Positions 17,253 to 27,380 are shown, counted from the stretch's first letter. The stretch: 64,000 nucleotides of DNA from an uncultured bacterium (GCA_948467735.1 CAOKFN010000018.1:1-64000), one strand, 5' to 3'. A program made the numbers and translations. The notes: generated by a model from the letters alone, not told the origin.

Positions 17253-19127
17253 CTAATCAGCGGAAATATCCGCCCCATCCAGCTTCTTTAAATAATAAAA
17301 GCCATACGCAGGTATATTAACCCCCGCCGCCCTCATCCGATTTCCGGATATCAGCTCAACATATTCCCCGTCCGTCTCATTGATCCATGCCGTCTTGTCA
17401 AACTCGCTGAAATTAAACAGCCCGATGATCTTCTCACCTTCATAATATCTGCCCATGCACAACACGGAACAATCCCATGTCTCAATGGTCCATGTATCCG
17501 CATCTGCTGAAAATACCTTCTCCCCGGCTCGGATTTCCTCCAATCGTTTCAGCTTATGAAACAGCTGTTCCTCCACCGTTCCCCGTTTCCTGATATTTTC
17601 CACCTTTCCCCAGTTCAACGCTCCCCGATGGATATATCTGGAATCCGCCGCCTTCAAGGGATCATTTTTATAAGCGGAATCATTGAGCTGCCCAATTTCA
17701 TCCCCGCTGTACAATACGGGAATCCCTGACTGCATGAACATATACGCGTGAAGCATCACATCCAGCCTGATCGCTTTTTCCAGCGCCGCCGGATCCTGTT
17801 CCAATTCCGCCTTTTCAATGCCGCACATGGCGGCCGTTGTGCCGCAGAACCTTGCGTCTCCGGTGACAGGATCCGCGTTATACAGCTCCCCTCGGCTGCC
17901 GCTTCCGCCCGCATATCCCTGAAAATAATCGTTTAAATACTGCTTATGGGAACGCTCCTCCATTCCCTGCGTCTTCAAAAAGCCATAATCCAGCCCCCAG
18001 CCGATATCGTCATGGCAGCGAAGGTAATTTAAAAATACATACTCCTTCGGCAGCGCGTTTACAACGTCCAGCTGTCTTTTCAACAGCCTCACATCCCGGG
18101 TGGCCACCGTATGCCATGTTGCCGCCATTGTGGTGACATTATAAAGCATATGGCATTCGGGCTTTTCCACCGTTCCGAAATAAGGCGCCACCTTCTCCGG
18201 CTCCATGACCACCTCCCCCAGCAGAAGGACGGAGGGGCAGACCACCTCGCCGATCATGCGCATCATGCGTACAATGGCATGCACTTGGGGAAGATTGCGG
18301 CAGGAAGTGTTGAGCTCCTTCCAAATGTACGGCACCGCGTCAATGCGGATAATATCAATCCCCCTGTTGACCAGATACAGGAAATTGTACATCATCTCGT
18401 TAAACACCCTTGGATTCTTATAATTCAAATCCCACTGGTAGGGATAAAAGGTGGTCAGGACATAATATCCGGCGTCCTCAAGCCATGTAAAATTCCCCGG
18501 AGCCGTGGTGGGAAATACTTGGGGCACCGTCTTTTCATATTGGGAGGGCGTTTCCCAATTATCATAGAAAAAATAACGGCTCATATATTCCCCGTCTCCC
18601 TGTCTGGCTTTCTTGGCCCATTCATGCTCTTCGGAGGTATGGTTCATGACGAAATCCATGCAGACATTGACGCCCCTTTGATGGCACGCCGCCGTCAAAT
18701 CCTCCAAATCCTCCATGGAGCCCAGCTTCTCCTGAACCTTGCGGAAATCAGCCACCGCATACCCGCCGTCGGAACGTCCTTCCACCGTGTCCAGAAAGGG
18801 CATTAGGTGAATATAGTTCACATTGCAGCTCTGAATATAATCCAGCTTGGACTCCACGCCCTTCATATTCCCAGCAAAATTATCAATATAAAACATCATC
18901 CCAAGCATGTCGTTTCGCTTGTACCAATCCGGATCCGCCTCCCTCTCCGCGTCCCTTTTTTTCAGCGCTTCCGCTCTTTCCAGATAAAACTGCCCCATTT
19001 TATCGCATAATTCCGCAAACATAGAGCTATTATCATACAGCTCCATATACAGCCAGCGCAGTTCGTCATGATGTTTTTCCAGTCTTCGGATAAAATTCTC
19101 CGATTCCTTCTCCATAGCCGTCACCAT
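17253..19127 (-). CDS. Amylosucrase-like GH13 (subfamily 4) enzyme
   Basis: 624 residues, matching amylosucrase along its length, including the helical N-terminal domain. The catalytic barrel has DFVMNHTSEEHEW, nucleophile Asp263 in IIRIDAVPYIWK, acid/base Glu305 in LLLGEVV and transition-state Asp373 in RCHDDIGW. The loop GGSGSRGELYNADPVTGDAR is typical of the subfamily. Such enzymes act on sucrose, either transferring glucose to a glucan or hydrolysing it. It is the last gene of the sugar operon. The first ATG (19127) overlaps the fructokinase stop in ATGGTGA; ATG 19115 is an alternative start. It would handle sucrose left after GH36 has removed galactose. No signal peptide. Confidence 0.88.
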   Translation of the reverse strand: MVTAMEKESENFIRRLEKHHDELRWLYMELYDNSSMFAELCDKMGQFYLERAEALKKRDAEREADPDWYKRNDMLGMMFYIDNFAGNMKGVESKLDYIQSCNVNYIHLMPFLDTVEGRSDGGYAVADFRKVQEKLGSMEDLEDLTAACHQRGVNVCMDFVMNHTSEEHEWAKKARQGDGEYMSRYFFYDNWETPSQYEKTVPQVFPTTAPGNFTWLEDAGYYVLTTFYPYQWDLNYKNPRVFNEMMYNFLYLVNRGIDIIRIDAVPYIWKELNTSCRNLPQVHAIVRMMRMIGEVVCPSVLLLGEVVMEPEKVAPYFGTVEKPECHMLYNVTTMAATWHTVATRDVRLLKRQLDVVNALPKEYVFLNYLRCHDDIGWGLDYGFLKTQGMEERSHKQYLNDYFQGYAGGSGSRGELYNADPVTGDARFCGTTAAMCGIEKAELEQDPAALEKAIRLDVMLHAYMFMQSGIPVLYSGDEIGQLNDSAYKNDPLKAADSRYIHRGALNWGKVENIRKRGTVEEQLFHKLKRLEEIRAGEKVFSADADTWTIETWDCSVLCMGRYYEGEKIIGLFNFSEFDKTAWINETDGEYVELISGNRMRAAGVNIPAYGFYYLKKLDGADISAD

Positions 19128-20095
19128 CCTTTCCGATTCTCGCTTAGGACTTTCCGGATCTCCTGCTCTCCGGGCATTACGCCCAGCGCGCCCTTCCTAG
19201 TGGTTACAATGGACGCCGCGGCATTGGCGTATTCCAGTATTTTCCCTAACTCCTCCGCGTTCAGGTTCTCCAGCCCCGTCCCCAGCACTCCGTGCAGGAC
19301 GCAGCCCATAAAGGTGTCGCCGGCGCCCGTTGTCTCTATGGTACGGGCCTGAAGAAACGCCGGCCTTTCCACTGCAATGTCCTGATAATAGGCCCGGCTG
19401 CCCGCCTTCCCCATGGAAACCAGTATCAGCGGAATGGGATATTTTTCTTTTATTTTCCTTACGCCCGCGTCATAATCCTCTTCTCCCGTAAACCACGTAA
19501 TTTCATTGTCGGAAATTTTCAGAATATCACAGATGCTCAATCCATATTCCACCTGTTCTCTGGCAGTTTCCATGGAATCCCACAGGGGTTCCCTGATATT
19601 GGGATCAAAGGATAGCAGCGCCCCCTGAGCCTTTGCATATTCCGCCGCATACCGGGTCGCCTCCCGCACCTCCTCATGGGTCATGGAAAGGGTTCCGAAA
19701 TGGAAGATTTTCGTCTCTTCCAGCAATTCCTTGTGGACATCGGATTTCTTTAACTGCATATCCGCCCCCGGATTTCTGTAAAAAGAAAAATCCCTGTCCC
19801 CGTCCTCCTTTGTCTCCACAAACGCAAGGGTCGTCCTGCATTCAGGATCCACGCACAGATTCGACGGGTCGATGCCCAGCTCCTTCAGGGTTTCCCTCAG
19901 CCTTCTGCCGAATAAATCATCCCCCACCTTCCCGATAAACGCCGTCTTATGCCCCAGCTTGGCCAGCAGGGCGAGGACATTGCAGGGCGCGCCCCCCGGA
20001 TTCGCCTCAAACAAGGTATTTCCCTGCGGCGACGTCCCGTTGTCCGTCATGTCAATCAACAATTCTCCCAACGCAGTCACATCATATTTCTTCAC
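19121..20095 (-). CDS. Fructokinase, PfkB family carbohydrate kinase
   Basis: 324-residue sugar kinase, cytoplasmic. The PfkB signatures are both present: NPGGAPCNVLALLAKLG near the N-terminus, and TIETTGAGDTFMGCVLHG with the catalytic Asp near the C-terminus. ALGELLIDMT at the start and FVETKEDGDRDFSFYRNPGA fit bacterial fructokinases. GTG 20095 is chosen because GGGGAGGTAAGC precedes it. The longer frame upstream overlaps the GH36 gene. It would phosphorylate fructose freed from sucrose by the flanking GH32 and GH13 enzymes. Confidence 0.92.
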   Translation of the reverse strand: MKKYDVTALGELLIDMTDNGTSPQGNTLFEANPGGAPCNVLALLAKLGHKTAFIGKVGDDLFGRRLRETLKELGIDPSNLCVDPECRTTLAFVETKEDGDRDFSFYRNPGADMQLKKSDVHKELLEETKIFHFGTLSMTHEEVREATRYAAEYAKAQGALLSFDPNIREPLWDSMETAREQVEYGLSICDILKISDNEITWFTGEEDYDAGVRKIKEKYPIPLILVSMGKAGSRAYYQDIAVERPAFLQARTIETTGAGDTFMGCVLHGVLGTGLENLNAEELGKILEYANAAASIVTTRKGALGVMPGEQEIRKVLSENRKGW

Positions 20096-20138
20096 GCTTA
20101 CCTCCCCGCCGACGCCGTCGGCACAAACGATACTCCCA

Positions 20139-22331
20139 TCAATCCGCCTCAGACGGCGAAACCTTGGAAAGCAGAATCCGGTATGCCTGATATTCCCCAT
20201 ACTTTAGCGGTATGGGCATTCCATACGCCATAAGCGCCGCCCCGGAATACCGCTTCCCCGTTCCCTCGTCCCGATAATCCGCCGAAGCATCCAGCCCCTG
20301 CAGTTTCACATAATTTACCGGCATATTCCCATGGATTTCCAGCAGAACCACATGGAGCAGCGCACATTCTTTCCGGGAATCCACCACCATCCACGCCCCA
20401 AATTCTTCCGTAAAGGGGTTGCTCAGCCTGTAATACCGTCCGCTCAAAAGCAGCGGCGCAGTTCTGTGATACATGGCAATCTGTTCTTTTACCTGCGCCT
20501 TTTCGTCCTCATTTAGCTTTCCTAAGTCCAGCTCGTACCCGAAGGCGCCCGTCATGGCAGTCACTCCCCGGGTATGCATACCGGTCATCCTTCCCGTCTG
20601 GTGGTTGGGTACGGCGGACACATGAGCGCTTATGGCTGACAACGGATACCCAAAAGACGTCCCATACTGGATGTATACACGGTCTATGGCATCCGTATTG
20701 TCGCTGCACCATATCTGAGGCGTATAGAAAAGCATTCCCATATCAAATCTACCGCCCCCGCCGGAACAGCCCTCCCACAAAATATCAGGAAATTCCGCAG
20801 TCAGCCGCTCCAACAGCGAATACACTCCCAGCATATAGTCGTATAAGACCCTGCCCTGTTCCTCTGCTTTCTCCGAATAAATGTCGCTAAGGCTGCGGTT
20901 CATGTCCCATTTCACATAATCAATCCGTCCCTGACGCAGTACGGCGCATATCTTATCGAAAATATACTGCACCACCTCCGGATTCGCAAAATCCAATACC
21001 AGCTGGCTGCGCGCCCTTACCGGCGTCTTCCCCGGTATCCGCATGGCCCACTCGGGATGCGCCCGATACAGCAGACTGTCTTCGGACACCATTTCCGGCT
21101 CAATCCATATGCCAAAGCCCACCCCTTTTTCATGCACCTTTTCCGACAGCTCGGAAAGGGTACAGCCCAGCTTCCGCTCGTTTACCTCCCAGTCCCCCAG
21201 CGAAGAAGTATCGTCATTCCTGCTTCCAAACCAGCCGTCGTCCATCACCACCATTTCGATTCCCAGCCCAGCCGCCTGTTCCGCCAGCCTCACAATCGCT
21301 TCCCCGTCAAAATCAAAATAACATGCCTCCCAGCTGTTAATCAGTACGGGCCTGACCTGATTCTTATATTTTCCCCGGCAGATATGCTCTCTGACACATT
21401 GATGGAAGTGGTCGGATAGGTCGTTTAAGCCCTCCGCGGAATAGGACAATACCACTTCCGGCGCATAGAAGCTCTCCCCCCGATTCAAAGGATACGAGAA
21501 CTGTTCCTCCGAAAGCCCCATGACAAAGCGTATCTGCTGAAACTGATCCCGCTCTGCTTCCGCACAGAAGCTTCCGCTGTATACAAAGGCCGCCCCATAG
21601 CATTCCCCCTTATCCTCCGCCGTGTCGGAGCCCGCCAGAATGACAAAAGGATTATACTGATGGCTGGAACACCCCCTCGTGCTCCCCACAGACTGTCTTC
21701 CATGAGCAATCCTCACCCTCTGCAGATTCCGCTCCATGGCGTGACGACCGTAGAATGTGATGAAATCATACTGGCCGTATAGGAAATCCAGACATGCGCT
21801 GGACACCTTTTCCAAATATACCTTTTCTCCGGAAACATTTGTAATCCGCACGCTTCTGGTAATGATATCGCAGTCCTCAAGAACGCCGTACAACAGCACG
21901 GCCTCCAGCCCCAGCCTCTCCTCTTTCAGAATGATTTCCAAGGTCTGGGCCTCCTCGGCATATACTGCAGGAAGCCCCGGAAGGGAATATTTTCCGTCCG
22001 TAATGCGGCAGCCGCCGTAACGCAGATCGCACCCCAAGCAGGAATTTCCCTCCCTGACCTTCAAAGCCGTACTGCGATAGTCCCCGGTTCCAAGCACCGG
22101 AAATTCCTGCGGCAGCACATCCAGAGAATAAGCCCGATCCTGCCCGGCGTCATAAGGATTGCCGGAAAATCCTCTGTCGTAATAAGTAAGCATATACTCC
22201 ATGGAAGCTTCCATCTTCTTCCCGTAATATAAATGCAGCAAATACCCATACCGATCTACTTTCATCTGGTAGGTGGTATTTTGAGTATGCAGGAAAAACA
22301 CCTGATTTTTCTCGTCATATACAATTGCCAT
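20139..22331 (-). CDS. Alpha-galactosidase, GH36
   Basis: 730 residues, full length for the tetrameric GH36 group I enzymes. An N-terminal beta-sandwich is followed by a TIM barrel with MDDGWFGSRNDD, nucleophile Asp476 in YVKWDMNR and the acid/base motif WCSDNTDAIDR (about 541-551). It hydrolyses terminal alpha-1,6-galactose from raffinose, stachyose or melibiose in the cytoplasm. AGGAGACGTAGA precedes the ATG. It sits between GH32 and the fructokinase and gives the operon its raffinose-family assignment. Confidence 0.95.
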   Translation of the reverse strand: MAIVYDEKNQVFFLHTQNTTYQMKVDRYGYLLHLYYGKKMEASMEYMLTYYDRGFSGNPYDAGQDRAYSLDVLPQEFPVLGTGDYRSTALKVREGNSCLGCDLRYGGCRITDGKYSLPGLPAVYAEEAQTLEIILKEERLGLEAVLLYGVLEDCDIITRSVRITNVSGEKVYLEKVSSACLDFLYGQYDFITFYGRHAMERNLQRVRIAHGRQSVGSTRGCSSHQYNPFVILAGSDTAEDKGECYGAAFVYSGSFCAEAERDQFQQIRFVMGLSEEQFSYPLNRGESFYAPEVVLSYSAEGLNDLSDHFHQCVREHICRGKYKNQVRPVLINSWEACYFDFDGEAIVRLAEQAAGLGIEMVVMDDGWFGSRNDDTSSLGDWEVNERKLGCTLSELSEKVHEKGVGFGIWIEPEMVSEDSLLYRAHPEWAMRIPGKTPVRARSQLVLDFANPEVVQYIFDKICAVLRQGRIDYVKWDMNRSLSDIYSEKAEEQGRVLYDYMLGVYSLLERLTAEFPDILWEGCSGGGGRFDMGMLFYTPQIWCSDNTDAIDRVYIQYGTSFGYPLSAISAHVSAVPNHQTGRMTGMHTRGVTAMTGAFGYELDLGKLNEDEKAQVKEQIAMYHRTAPLLLSGRYYRLSNPFTEEFGAWMVVDSRKECALLHVVLLEIHGNMPVNYVKLQGLDASADYRDEGTGKRYSGAALMAYGMPIPLKYGEYQAYRILLSKVSPSEAD

Positions 22332-22417
22332 TTCTACGTCTCCTATTCGATTTTCCTCTTAGGGAAGTCCCCTCCCCATAGTGTCTGCCGTTCCTATTCC
22401 GGGCGGCATGGCGGACT

Positions 22418-23911
22418 TTAAGAACCGTCGGCATCATTTCCCATAAAAATATGCGCGATTTTTCCTGTAACGCGGCTCCCCAGCTCATATACCACATTGC
22501 TTATCACATACTGCCCGCCGTTGATGAATACTTCAATCAAGTTCGGTTCCACAAAGATATCCAGACTGCATTGTTCCAGCCCCTCCGGAGTGCCGCAGAC
22601 AGCCGCGGGCCCTTCTATCCCCCGAAACACCCTGCTTCGATCCGTTTTGACAGCCCCGCGCTCCTTCCTGATGCGATAGCCGCCGATATCAAGCTCCTCT
22701 CCTTCCTCCAAGACAGCCTGAATCCGGCAGGGAGCCTCTTGGGGAATGAAATTTTTTCCCCAAGGCTCAGCTGCCGCTTCTTTGGAAAAATACCTGTCAA
22801 CTTCAGGATGCACCCGAAAGAAAATATGCCCGTTCTCCGCTTCTATCACCCTCGGAATGCACATCATCCCATTCCACGGCTTCTTCCCATCCTCTTCCAC
22901 CGCCTTGGGCATCCTCATCCACCCAATCATCACCCGCCTGCCGTCTTTGTCCACATTGGTCTGGGGCGCATACAAATCCATGCCGTAATCCACATACTGA
23001 TATGCGCCGGAGAGCTTCAATCCACAGGTCCGCCTGTCAAATTCCGCCAATGTGCATATGGACAGATTTTCGTATCCTTTTCCCGCCTCCCCGATATACA
23101 TGGGGGATCCCATAAACACATATGTCTCCCCCAGACGGAACAAATCCGGACATTCCATGATTCTTCCCAGCATTCCGGCCTGTTCTTCCGGGCATTGGTC
23201 TACCGGGCGTTTCTCGGACAGAGCATGGGCCGCAGAACATTTTGACGGACCCTCCTGTTCTTCGACGCTTTGAACAAGATGCTGAGCGGCATGTTCCCAT
23301 GTTTTTCGTCCGGGATACTGGGAGGCATATTCCCATGTTTCCCCGTCCGTACTTGTGTAGAATAACACTCGTCCTGATTTTTCCTCATAGGTACCTCCCA
23401 GAAGCATATAATACGTTCCGTCCTCAAACCATACTTTCGGATCCCTTGTATGCACCGCGTGGCCAATCGCTCCATCCCGAATCACCGGAATGATCTGTCT
23501 CTTGCGGTTCCAGTTGTCAAAATGGTACCCGTCCTCGGAAACCAGCATGGCCTGACTGGTCTCAAATTTTCCTCCGGCCGCCCTGTGAATATCTTCCTCA
23601 TCCGTTTCCAGATACCGCACCGCCGAATAATAGAGATACATTTTTCCGTCTTTCTCCAATGCGCTTCCCGAAAAAACTCCGTTTCTATCATATCCCTTCG
23701 TAGGAAACAGCGCAATGTCCAGATGCTCCCAATGCACTAAGTCTTCGCTCACCGCATGTCCCCAGTGCATGGTCCCCCAGACGGGCGCATAGGGGAAATG
23801 CTGATAAAATAAATGATATTTTCCATGGTAATATATAAATCCGTTTGGGTCGTTTATCCAGTTTCCCGGAGCCTTCAAATGCAATATATCCCTTATCATA
23901 TACAACGCCAT
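22418..23911 (-). CDS. GH32 beta-fructosidase (sucrase/invertase type)
   Basis: 497 residues. The five-bladed propeller motifs are WINDPNG (nucleophile Asp21), FSGSA, TRDPKV (Asp157) and MECPDLF (acid/base Glu253). A C-terminal beta-sandwich follows (SLDIFVEPNLIEVFINGG). It splits sucrose or fructosyl ends of raffinose-type sugars. Residues about 202-246 are an insertion just before the ECPD blade that ordinary relatives lack. It begins with a duplicated segment (TWEYASQYP, TWEHAAQHL). Start ATG 23911 follows GAGGAAAAGAAAGAG. No signal peptide, so the substrate must be imported by the adjacent ABC transporter. Confidence 0.93.
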   Translation of the reverse strand: MALYMIRDILHLKAPGNWINDPNGFIYYHGKYHLFYQHFPYAPVWGTMHWGHAVSEDLVHWEHLDIALFPTKGYDRNGVFSGSALEKDGKMYLYYSAVRYLETDEEDIHRAAGGKFETSQAMLVSEDGYHFDNWNRKRQIIPVIRDGAIGHAVHTRDPKVWFEDGTYYMLLGGTYEEKSGRVLFYTSTDGETWEYASQYPGRKTWEHAAQHLVQSVEEQEGPSKCSAAHALSEKRPVDQCPEEQAGMLGRIMECPDLFRLGETYVFMGSPMYIGEAGKGYENLSICTLAEFDRRTCGLKLSGAYQYVDYGMDLYAPQTNVDKDGRRVMIGWMRMPKAVEEDGKKPWNGMMCIPRVIEAENGHIFFRVHPEVDRYFSKEAAAEPWGKNFIPQEAPCRIQAVLEEGEELDIGGYRIRKERGAVKTDRSRVFRGIEGPAAVCGTPEGLEQCSLDIFVEPNLIEVFINGGQYVISNVVYELGSRVTGKIAHIFMGNDADGS

Positions 23912-24086
23912 CTCTTTCTTTTCCTCGGATACTCTTCTATTCGGCGGACACGATGATATCATCCATCCGGAAACACCCCGGAGGAGGCAGCGCGTCCAAA
24001 AGGACACATGGACCACCCCCCGCGGCATTCGCCGGATATCCGCTTAGAAGCCAGCCCGGCTCACTGCCGCAGGAGCAAATGCGGCG

Positions 24087-24947
24087 TCACTTCACCGCGC
24101 CTGCCACCACACCGTTGACAATCTGCTTCTGCAATACCACATACAGCGCAAGAATCGGAACCACGCAGAGCAGCAGACCAGCCATAATTGTACCATAATC
24201 TGCGGAATATGTCCCATAGAAACTATAAGTGGACAGGGGCAGAGTCAACAGCTTTTTATCCGTCAATACCAAGGACGGCAGAAGGAAGTCATTCCAGAAC
24301 GCCAGCGCATTTAAGATAACCATGGTGGAAATAATCGGCTTCAGCAAAGGAAACACAATGCCGAAAAACGTCTGGGAATGCGTACAGCCGTCAATATATG
24401 CCGCCTCCTCCAAGGCAATGGGGATGCTTCCGTTAATGAACCCGTGGAACATAAATACGGACATGGCCATGGAAAAGCCCGTGTGCATAAAAATCAGCGT
24501 CAGTCTGTGGTTCAAAATATTCAAAGTACCTCCGTATATACTGACCAGCGGTATCATAATGGCCTGAAAAGGAATAATCATCGAGGCCACCATCAATCCA
24601 AACGTAATCTTGGATACCAGATTTTTATGACGGACAATATAGTACGCCAGCATGGACGCAAGCAGCGTCACCAGCACCGTTGCCGACACGGTAACAATCA
24701 AAGAATTTTTGAACGCATTCAGGAAATCCATCTGGGTAAAAGCCTTTACAAAATTGTCAAAGGACAGCCCCTTGATGGTAAACAGCCAAGAAAACGGGCT
24801 CTTGATAATGTCGCGCTTCTGTTTCAGCGAGTTAATCACAACCATAAGGAACGGAAACATATATGCGGCAAATATGAGAATCAGCCCCGCCATGGACAGC
24901 ACATTGATTATTTTTTTCTTATTTCCTCCCACTGCTGTTTGTGCCAT
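24087..24947 (-). CDS. Sugar ABC transporter permease (MalG/CUT1 type)
   Basis: 286-residue inner-membrane protein with six predicted hydrophobic segments, starting with NVLSMAGLILIFAAYMFPF. The cytoplasmic EAA loop that docks the ATPase is EEAAYIDGCTHSQTFFGIVF. Its start overlaps the stop of the upstream permease gene by one base, so the two are coupled. It forms the channel with the neighbouring permease. No ATPase gene is in the operon; in this family a shared MsmK-like ATPase encoded elsewhere usually serves. Confidence 0.95.
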   Translation of the reverse strand: MAQTAVGGNKKKIINVLSMAGLILIFAAYMFPFLMVVINSLKQKRDIIKSPFSWLFTIKGLSFDNFVKAFTQMDFLNAFKNSLIVTVSATVLVTLLASMLAYYIVRHKNLVSKITFGLMVASMIIPFQAIMIPLVSIYGGTLNILNHRLTLIFMHTGFSMAMSVFMFHGFINGSIPIALEEAAYIDGCTHSQTFFGIVFPLLKPIISTMVILNALAFWNDFLLPSLVLTDKKLLTLPLSTYSFYGTYSADYGTIMAGLLLCVVPILALYVVLQKQIVNGVVAGAVK

Positions 24948-25819
24948 TATGCCTCAACCTCCTTTTTCTTAGTCAGATATACCTGAACACCGCTGATACA
25001 CGCCGTAATGACAAAGAGAATCAACGCCTCCGCCTGCCCTGTTCCAAACTTTCTGGAGGTAAACGCCTTTTCATACACATGCATTGCCGCCATCTCGGTA
25101 GTCCCATAGGGCGCGCCCCCTGTCAGAGACAGGTTTACATCATATACCATAAACGCCCGGGACAATGTCAAAAACAGACAGATGGTAATAGAGGACATCA
25201 TCAGCGGCATAATGATATTTTTCAGCTTGATAAAGCCCACTGCCCCGTCTATGCTGGCCGCTTCCATCACATCCTCGCTCAATCCCATAAATCCCGCCAC
25301 ATATATCAAAATCATGTATCCTGACAGCTGCCACACGGATACCAGAACCAATGCGGCAAACGCTTTTCCCGGGTCGGACAGCCATGACACCTCAAACAAG
25401 CTCCATCCCGTGCTTTCTCCTATGCTGACGAACACTCTGGAAAACACGAACTGCCAGATATATCCCAGAACGATTCCGCCAATCAGGTTCGGGGTAAAGA
25501 AACCCGCCCGAAAGAAATTCTGTCCTTTGATTCCTCTCGTCAACAGCCACGCAATCCCAAATGCCAGCACATTGACGATCACCACCACCAAAATCACATA
25601 TTGGAATGTCAGAAGCAGTGAATGCCAAAACTGAGAATCCTTCATCACCGCCCCGAAATTCGTCAGCCCCACAAAATTTTTCTCCTGCGACACACCGTTC
25701 CAGTCTGTCAGTGTCAGATACACGCCATAGAGAAAGGGAACAATCAAAACTGCCAGAAAACAAAACAATCCGGGCAGTGCAAATACGCAGAAATCTTTTC
25801 CGCCGCTTTTCGATTTCAT
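24947..25819 (-). CDS. Sugar ABC transporter permease (MalF/UgpA type)
   Basis: 290-residue membrane protein with six hydrophobic segments: FALPGLFCFLAVLIVPFLYG first, WQLSGYMILIYVAGF later. The EAA loop is DVMEAASIDGAVGFIKLKNI. ATG 25819 has AGGAGGAGAAAT directly before it; twelve more codons are open upstream but lack such a site. It is the partner of the following permease in a CUT1 sugar importer. Confidence 0.95.
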   Translation of the reverse strand: MKSKSGGKDFCVFALPGLFCFLAVLIVPFLYGVYLTLTDWNGVSQEKNFVGLTNFGAVMKDSQFWHSLLLTFQYVILVVVIVNVLAFGIAWLLTRGIKGQNFFRAGFFTPNLIGGIVLGYIWQFVFSRVFVSIGESTGWSLFEVSWLSDPGKAFAALVLVSVWQLSGYMILIYVAGFMGLSEDVMEAASIDGAVGFIKLKNIIMPLMMSSITICLFLTLSRAFMVYDVNLSLTGGAPYGTTEMAAMHVYEKAFTSRKFGTGQAEALILFVITACISGVQVYLTKKKEVEA

Positions 25820-25876
25820 ATTTCTCCTCCTATCCGCTTTAGCGGGCTTAATCATTCATCTTGATAATTAATCCTG

Positions 25877-27250
25877 TTACTTCTGCTCATCCCAGTATGC
25901 TTGAATGGCATCAATTAACTCCTGACGGGTGCTCCGGCCAGCAAGATACTTCTGCATGGCGGCACCCAGCAGAGCCCAGTGATCGTTTGGCACAATGGCA
26001 GACGCGTTAAACGCCCTGCCCTCATGAACCTTTTCATAAATATCTCTGCTCAACGGGTCGCTGGGTTCATAAGGGTTATTCTGAAAAGGCGGAATAATGC
26101 TGCAGGTCTTTACCAGCATCTGCTGTCCTATTTCACTGTACACAATCCAGTTCAGAAATTCTTTTGCCGCCGCCTGCTCCTTCTCCGACGCCATCCGCCC
26201 ATCCAGCATCACCTGTTTGGAAGGGGACCCCTGTATCATCCGATTGGCAAAATCCTCCGGATTATTATTCAGAAAATACGGCAGAAAACCATAGTCATCC
26301 TCATTTTCCGCACCGGCATCGGACAGATTGGGCCACGCCCAGTTGCCGTTAAACCAGAAAGCCGTCTTACCGTCGGCTAAATCGATTGCCATCTCGTCAT
26401 AGTCCGCTCCCAAGGGGTCTTTTGCGGACACATTATATGTTTTCAGCACATCAAAAGCGTCCAGAAACTCATTCATTCTCTGATACGATTTTAAGTCCAG
26501 CACGCCGGCTTTGAGCTGCCCGATCACTTCCACGGCGCCTTCGCTTGTTCCGTCATAGGTTTCATAAATATACTGCAGATGATGGGCTCCCAGAGACCAG
26601 TCTTCCTTCGCCAAAGACAACGGCCGTTCCATTCCTGCCGCTGACAGCTTCTCCAGTACCTTGGTAAATTCCCCCAGCGTGGTAATGGATGCGGGGTCAA
26701 AAGCTTCTCCCAGCGTTTCCTCAATCACAGCCTTGTTATAAATAATGCCCCGGCCTTCAATACAAAGCGGAAAACTGTACACCCTTCCGTTGATTTTGGT
26801 CAGATACCCTTCCGCTTCCGACGTCCATGCCTCCTCGGTCAAGTCGGCCGCCTTTCCCTCGGCCAATGCGATGACGTCCGTGGTATCCAGAATGGATAAT
26901 GTGGGAGGATTTCCGGAATTATACAGACTGACCACTCTTGTATATGGGGAATCTCCCTCCGTAACCGGCATAACCTCCACATGAACCCCGGACTTTTTCT
27001 CATACTCAGCTCCCATTTTTTCCAAGGCTGTTTGGATTTCCGCTTTGGAATTCAGAAGCGTAATCTTTGTTCCCCGAAGAGAACCGTCATACGTAAAAGA
27101 ATCCACCGAAGTATCAATCGGCTCTTCTCTTACCACCTCGTTGGGATCGTCCGGGTCGCTTGCGAATCCAAATGTGCATCCGGTCAACGCGGATGACAAC
27201 AATACGAGCGAAAGCCCCAGCGAGATACGCGATACAGCTTTCCTTTTCAT
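25877..27250 (-). CDS. Sugar ABC transporter substrate-binding lipoprotein
   Basis: 457 residues. A lipoprotein signal peptide has lipobox ALTGC with Cys25, so it is anchored on the outer face of the membrane. The rest has the type I/II extracellular solute-binding fold (TRVVSLYNSGNPPTLSILDT; ADGKTAFWFNGNWAWPNL; MIQGSPSKQVML). It captures an oligosaccharide, probably raffinose, stachyose or sucrose given the operon. GGAGGAATAAGCA precedes the ATG. First gene of the operon and directly downstream of the LacI operators. Confidence 0.94.
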   Translation of the reverse strand: MKRKAVSRISLGLSLVLLSSALTGCTFGFASDPDDPNEVVREEPIDTSVDSFTYDGSLRGTKITLLNSKAEIQTALEKMGAEYEKKSGVHVEVMPVTEGDSPYTRVVSLYNSGNPPTLSILDTTDVIALAEGKAADLTEEAWTSEAEGYLTKINGRVYSFPLCIEGRGIIYNKAVIEETLGEAFDPASITTLGEFTKVLEKLSAAGMERPLSLAKEDWSLGAHHLQYIYETYDGTSEGAVEVIGQLKAGVLDLKSYQRMNEFLDAFDVLKTYNVSAKDPLGADYDEMAIDLADGKTAFWFNGNWAWPNLSDAGAENEDDYGFLPYFLNNNPEDFANRMIQGSPSKQVMLDGRMASEKEQAAAKEFLNWIVYSEIGQQMLVKTCSIIPPFQNNPYEPSDPLSRDIYEKVHEGRAFNASAIVPNDHWALLGAAMQKYLAGRSTRQELIDAIQAYWDEQK

Positions 27251-27317
27251 TGCTTATTCCTCCTTCACTTTTTACTACAGTTCTGCCGCCCGCCTAAACT
27301 GAGTTATTTCGACTTTA

Positions 27318-27340
27318 TAACCGGTTAAGTAACCGGTTAC
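27318..27340. promoter_or_regulatory. Double LacI-type operator O1
   Basis: TAACCGGTTA (27318-27327) and GTAACCGGTTAC (27329-27340) are two palindromes side by side. They lie just downstream of the -10 box of the operon promoter, where a bound repressor would block transcription. Confidence 0.82.
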
Positions 27341-27351
27341 TTTATATGTAT

Positions 27352-27380
27352 ATGATAACATTGCAAAATAATTCCGTCAA
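27352..27380 (-). promoter_or_regulatory. Sigma-A promoter of the sugar operon
   Basis: On the minus strand TTGACG (27375-27380), a 17-base spacer and TATCAT (27352-27357). The expected start site, near 27345, touches operator O1. Confidence 0.82.

Noticed and set aside
17253..19127. Sucrose phosphorylase
   Set aside because: The helical N-terminal domain, length of 624 residues and the SDGGYAV and RCHDDIGW segments match amylosucrase rather than the roughly 490-residue phosphorylases.
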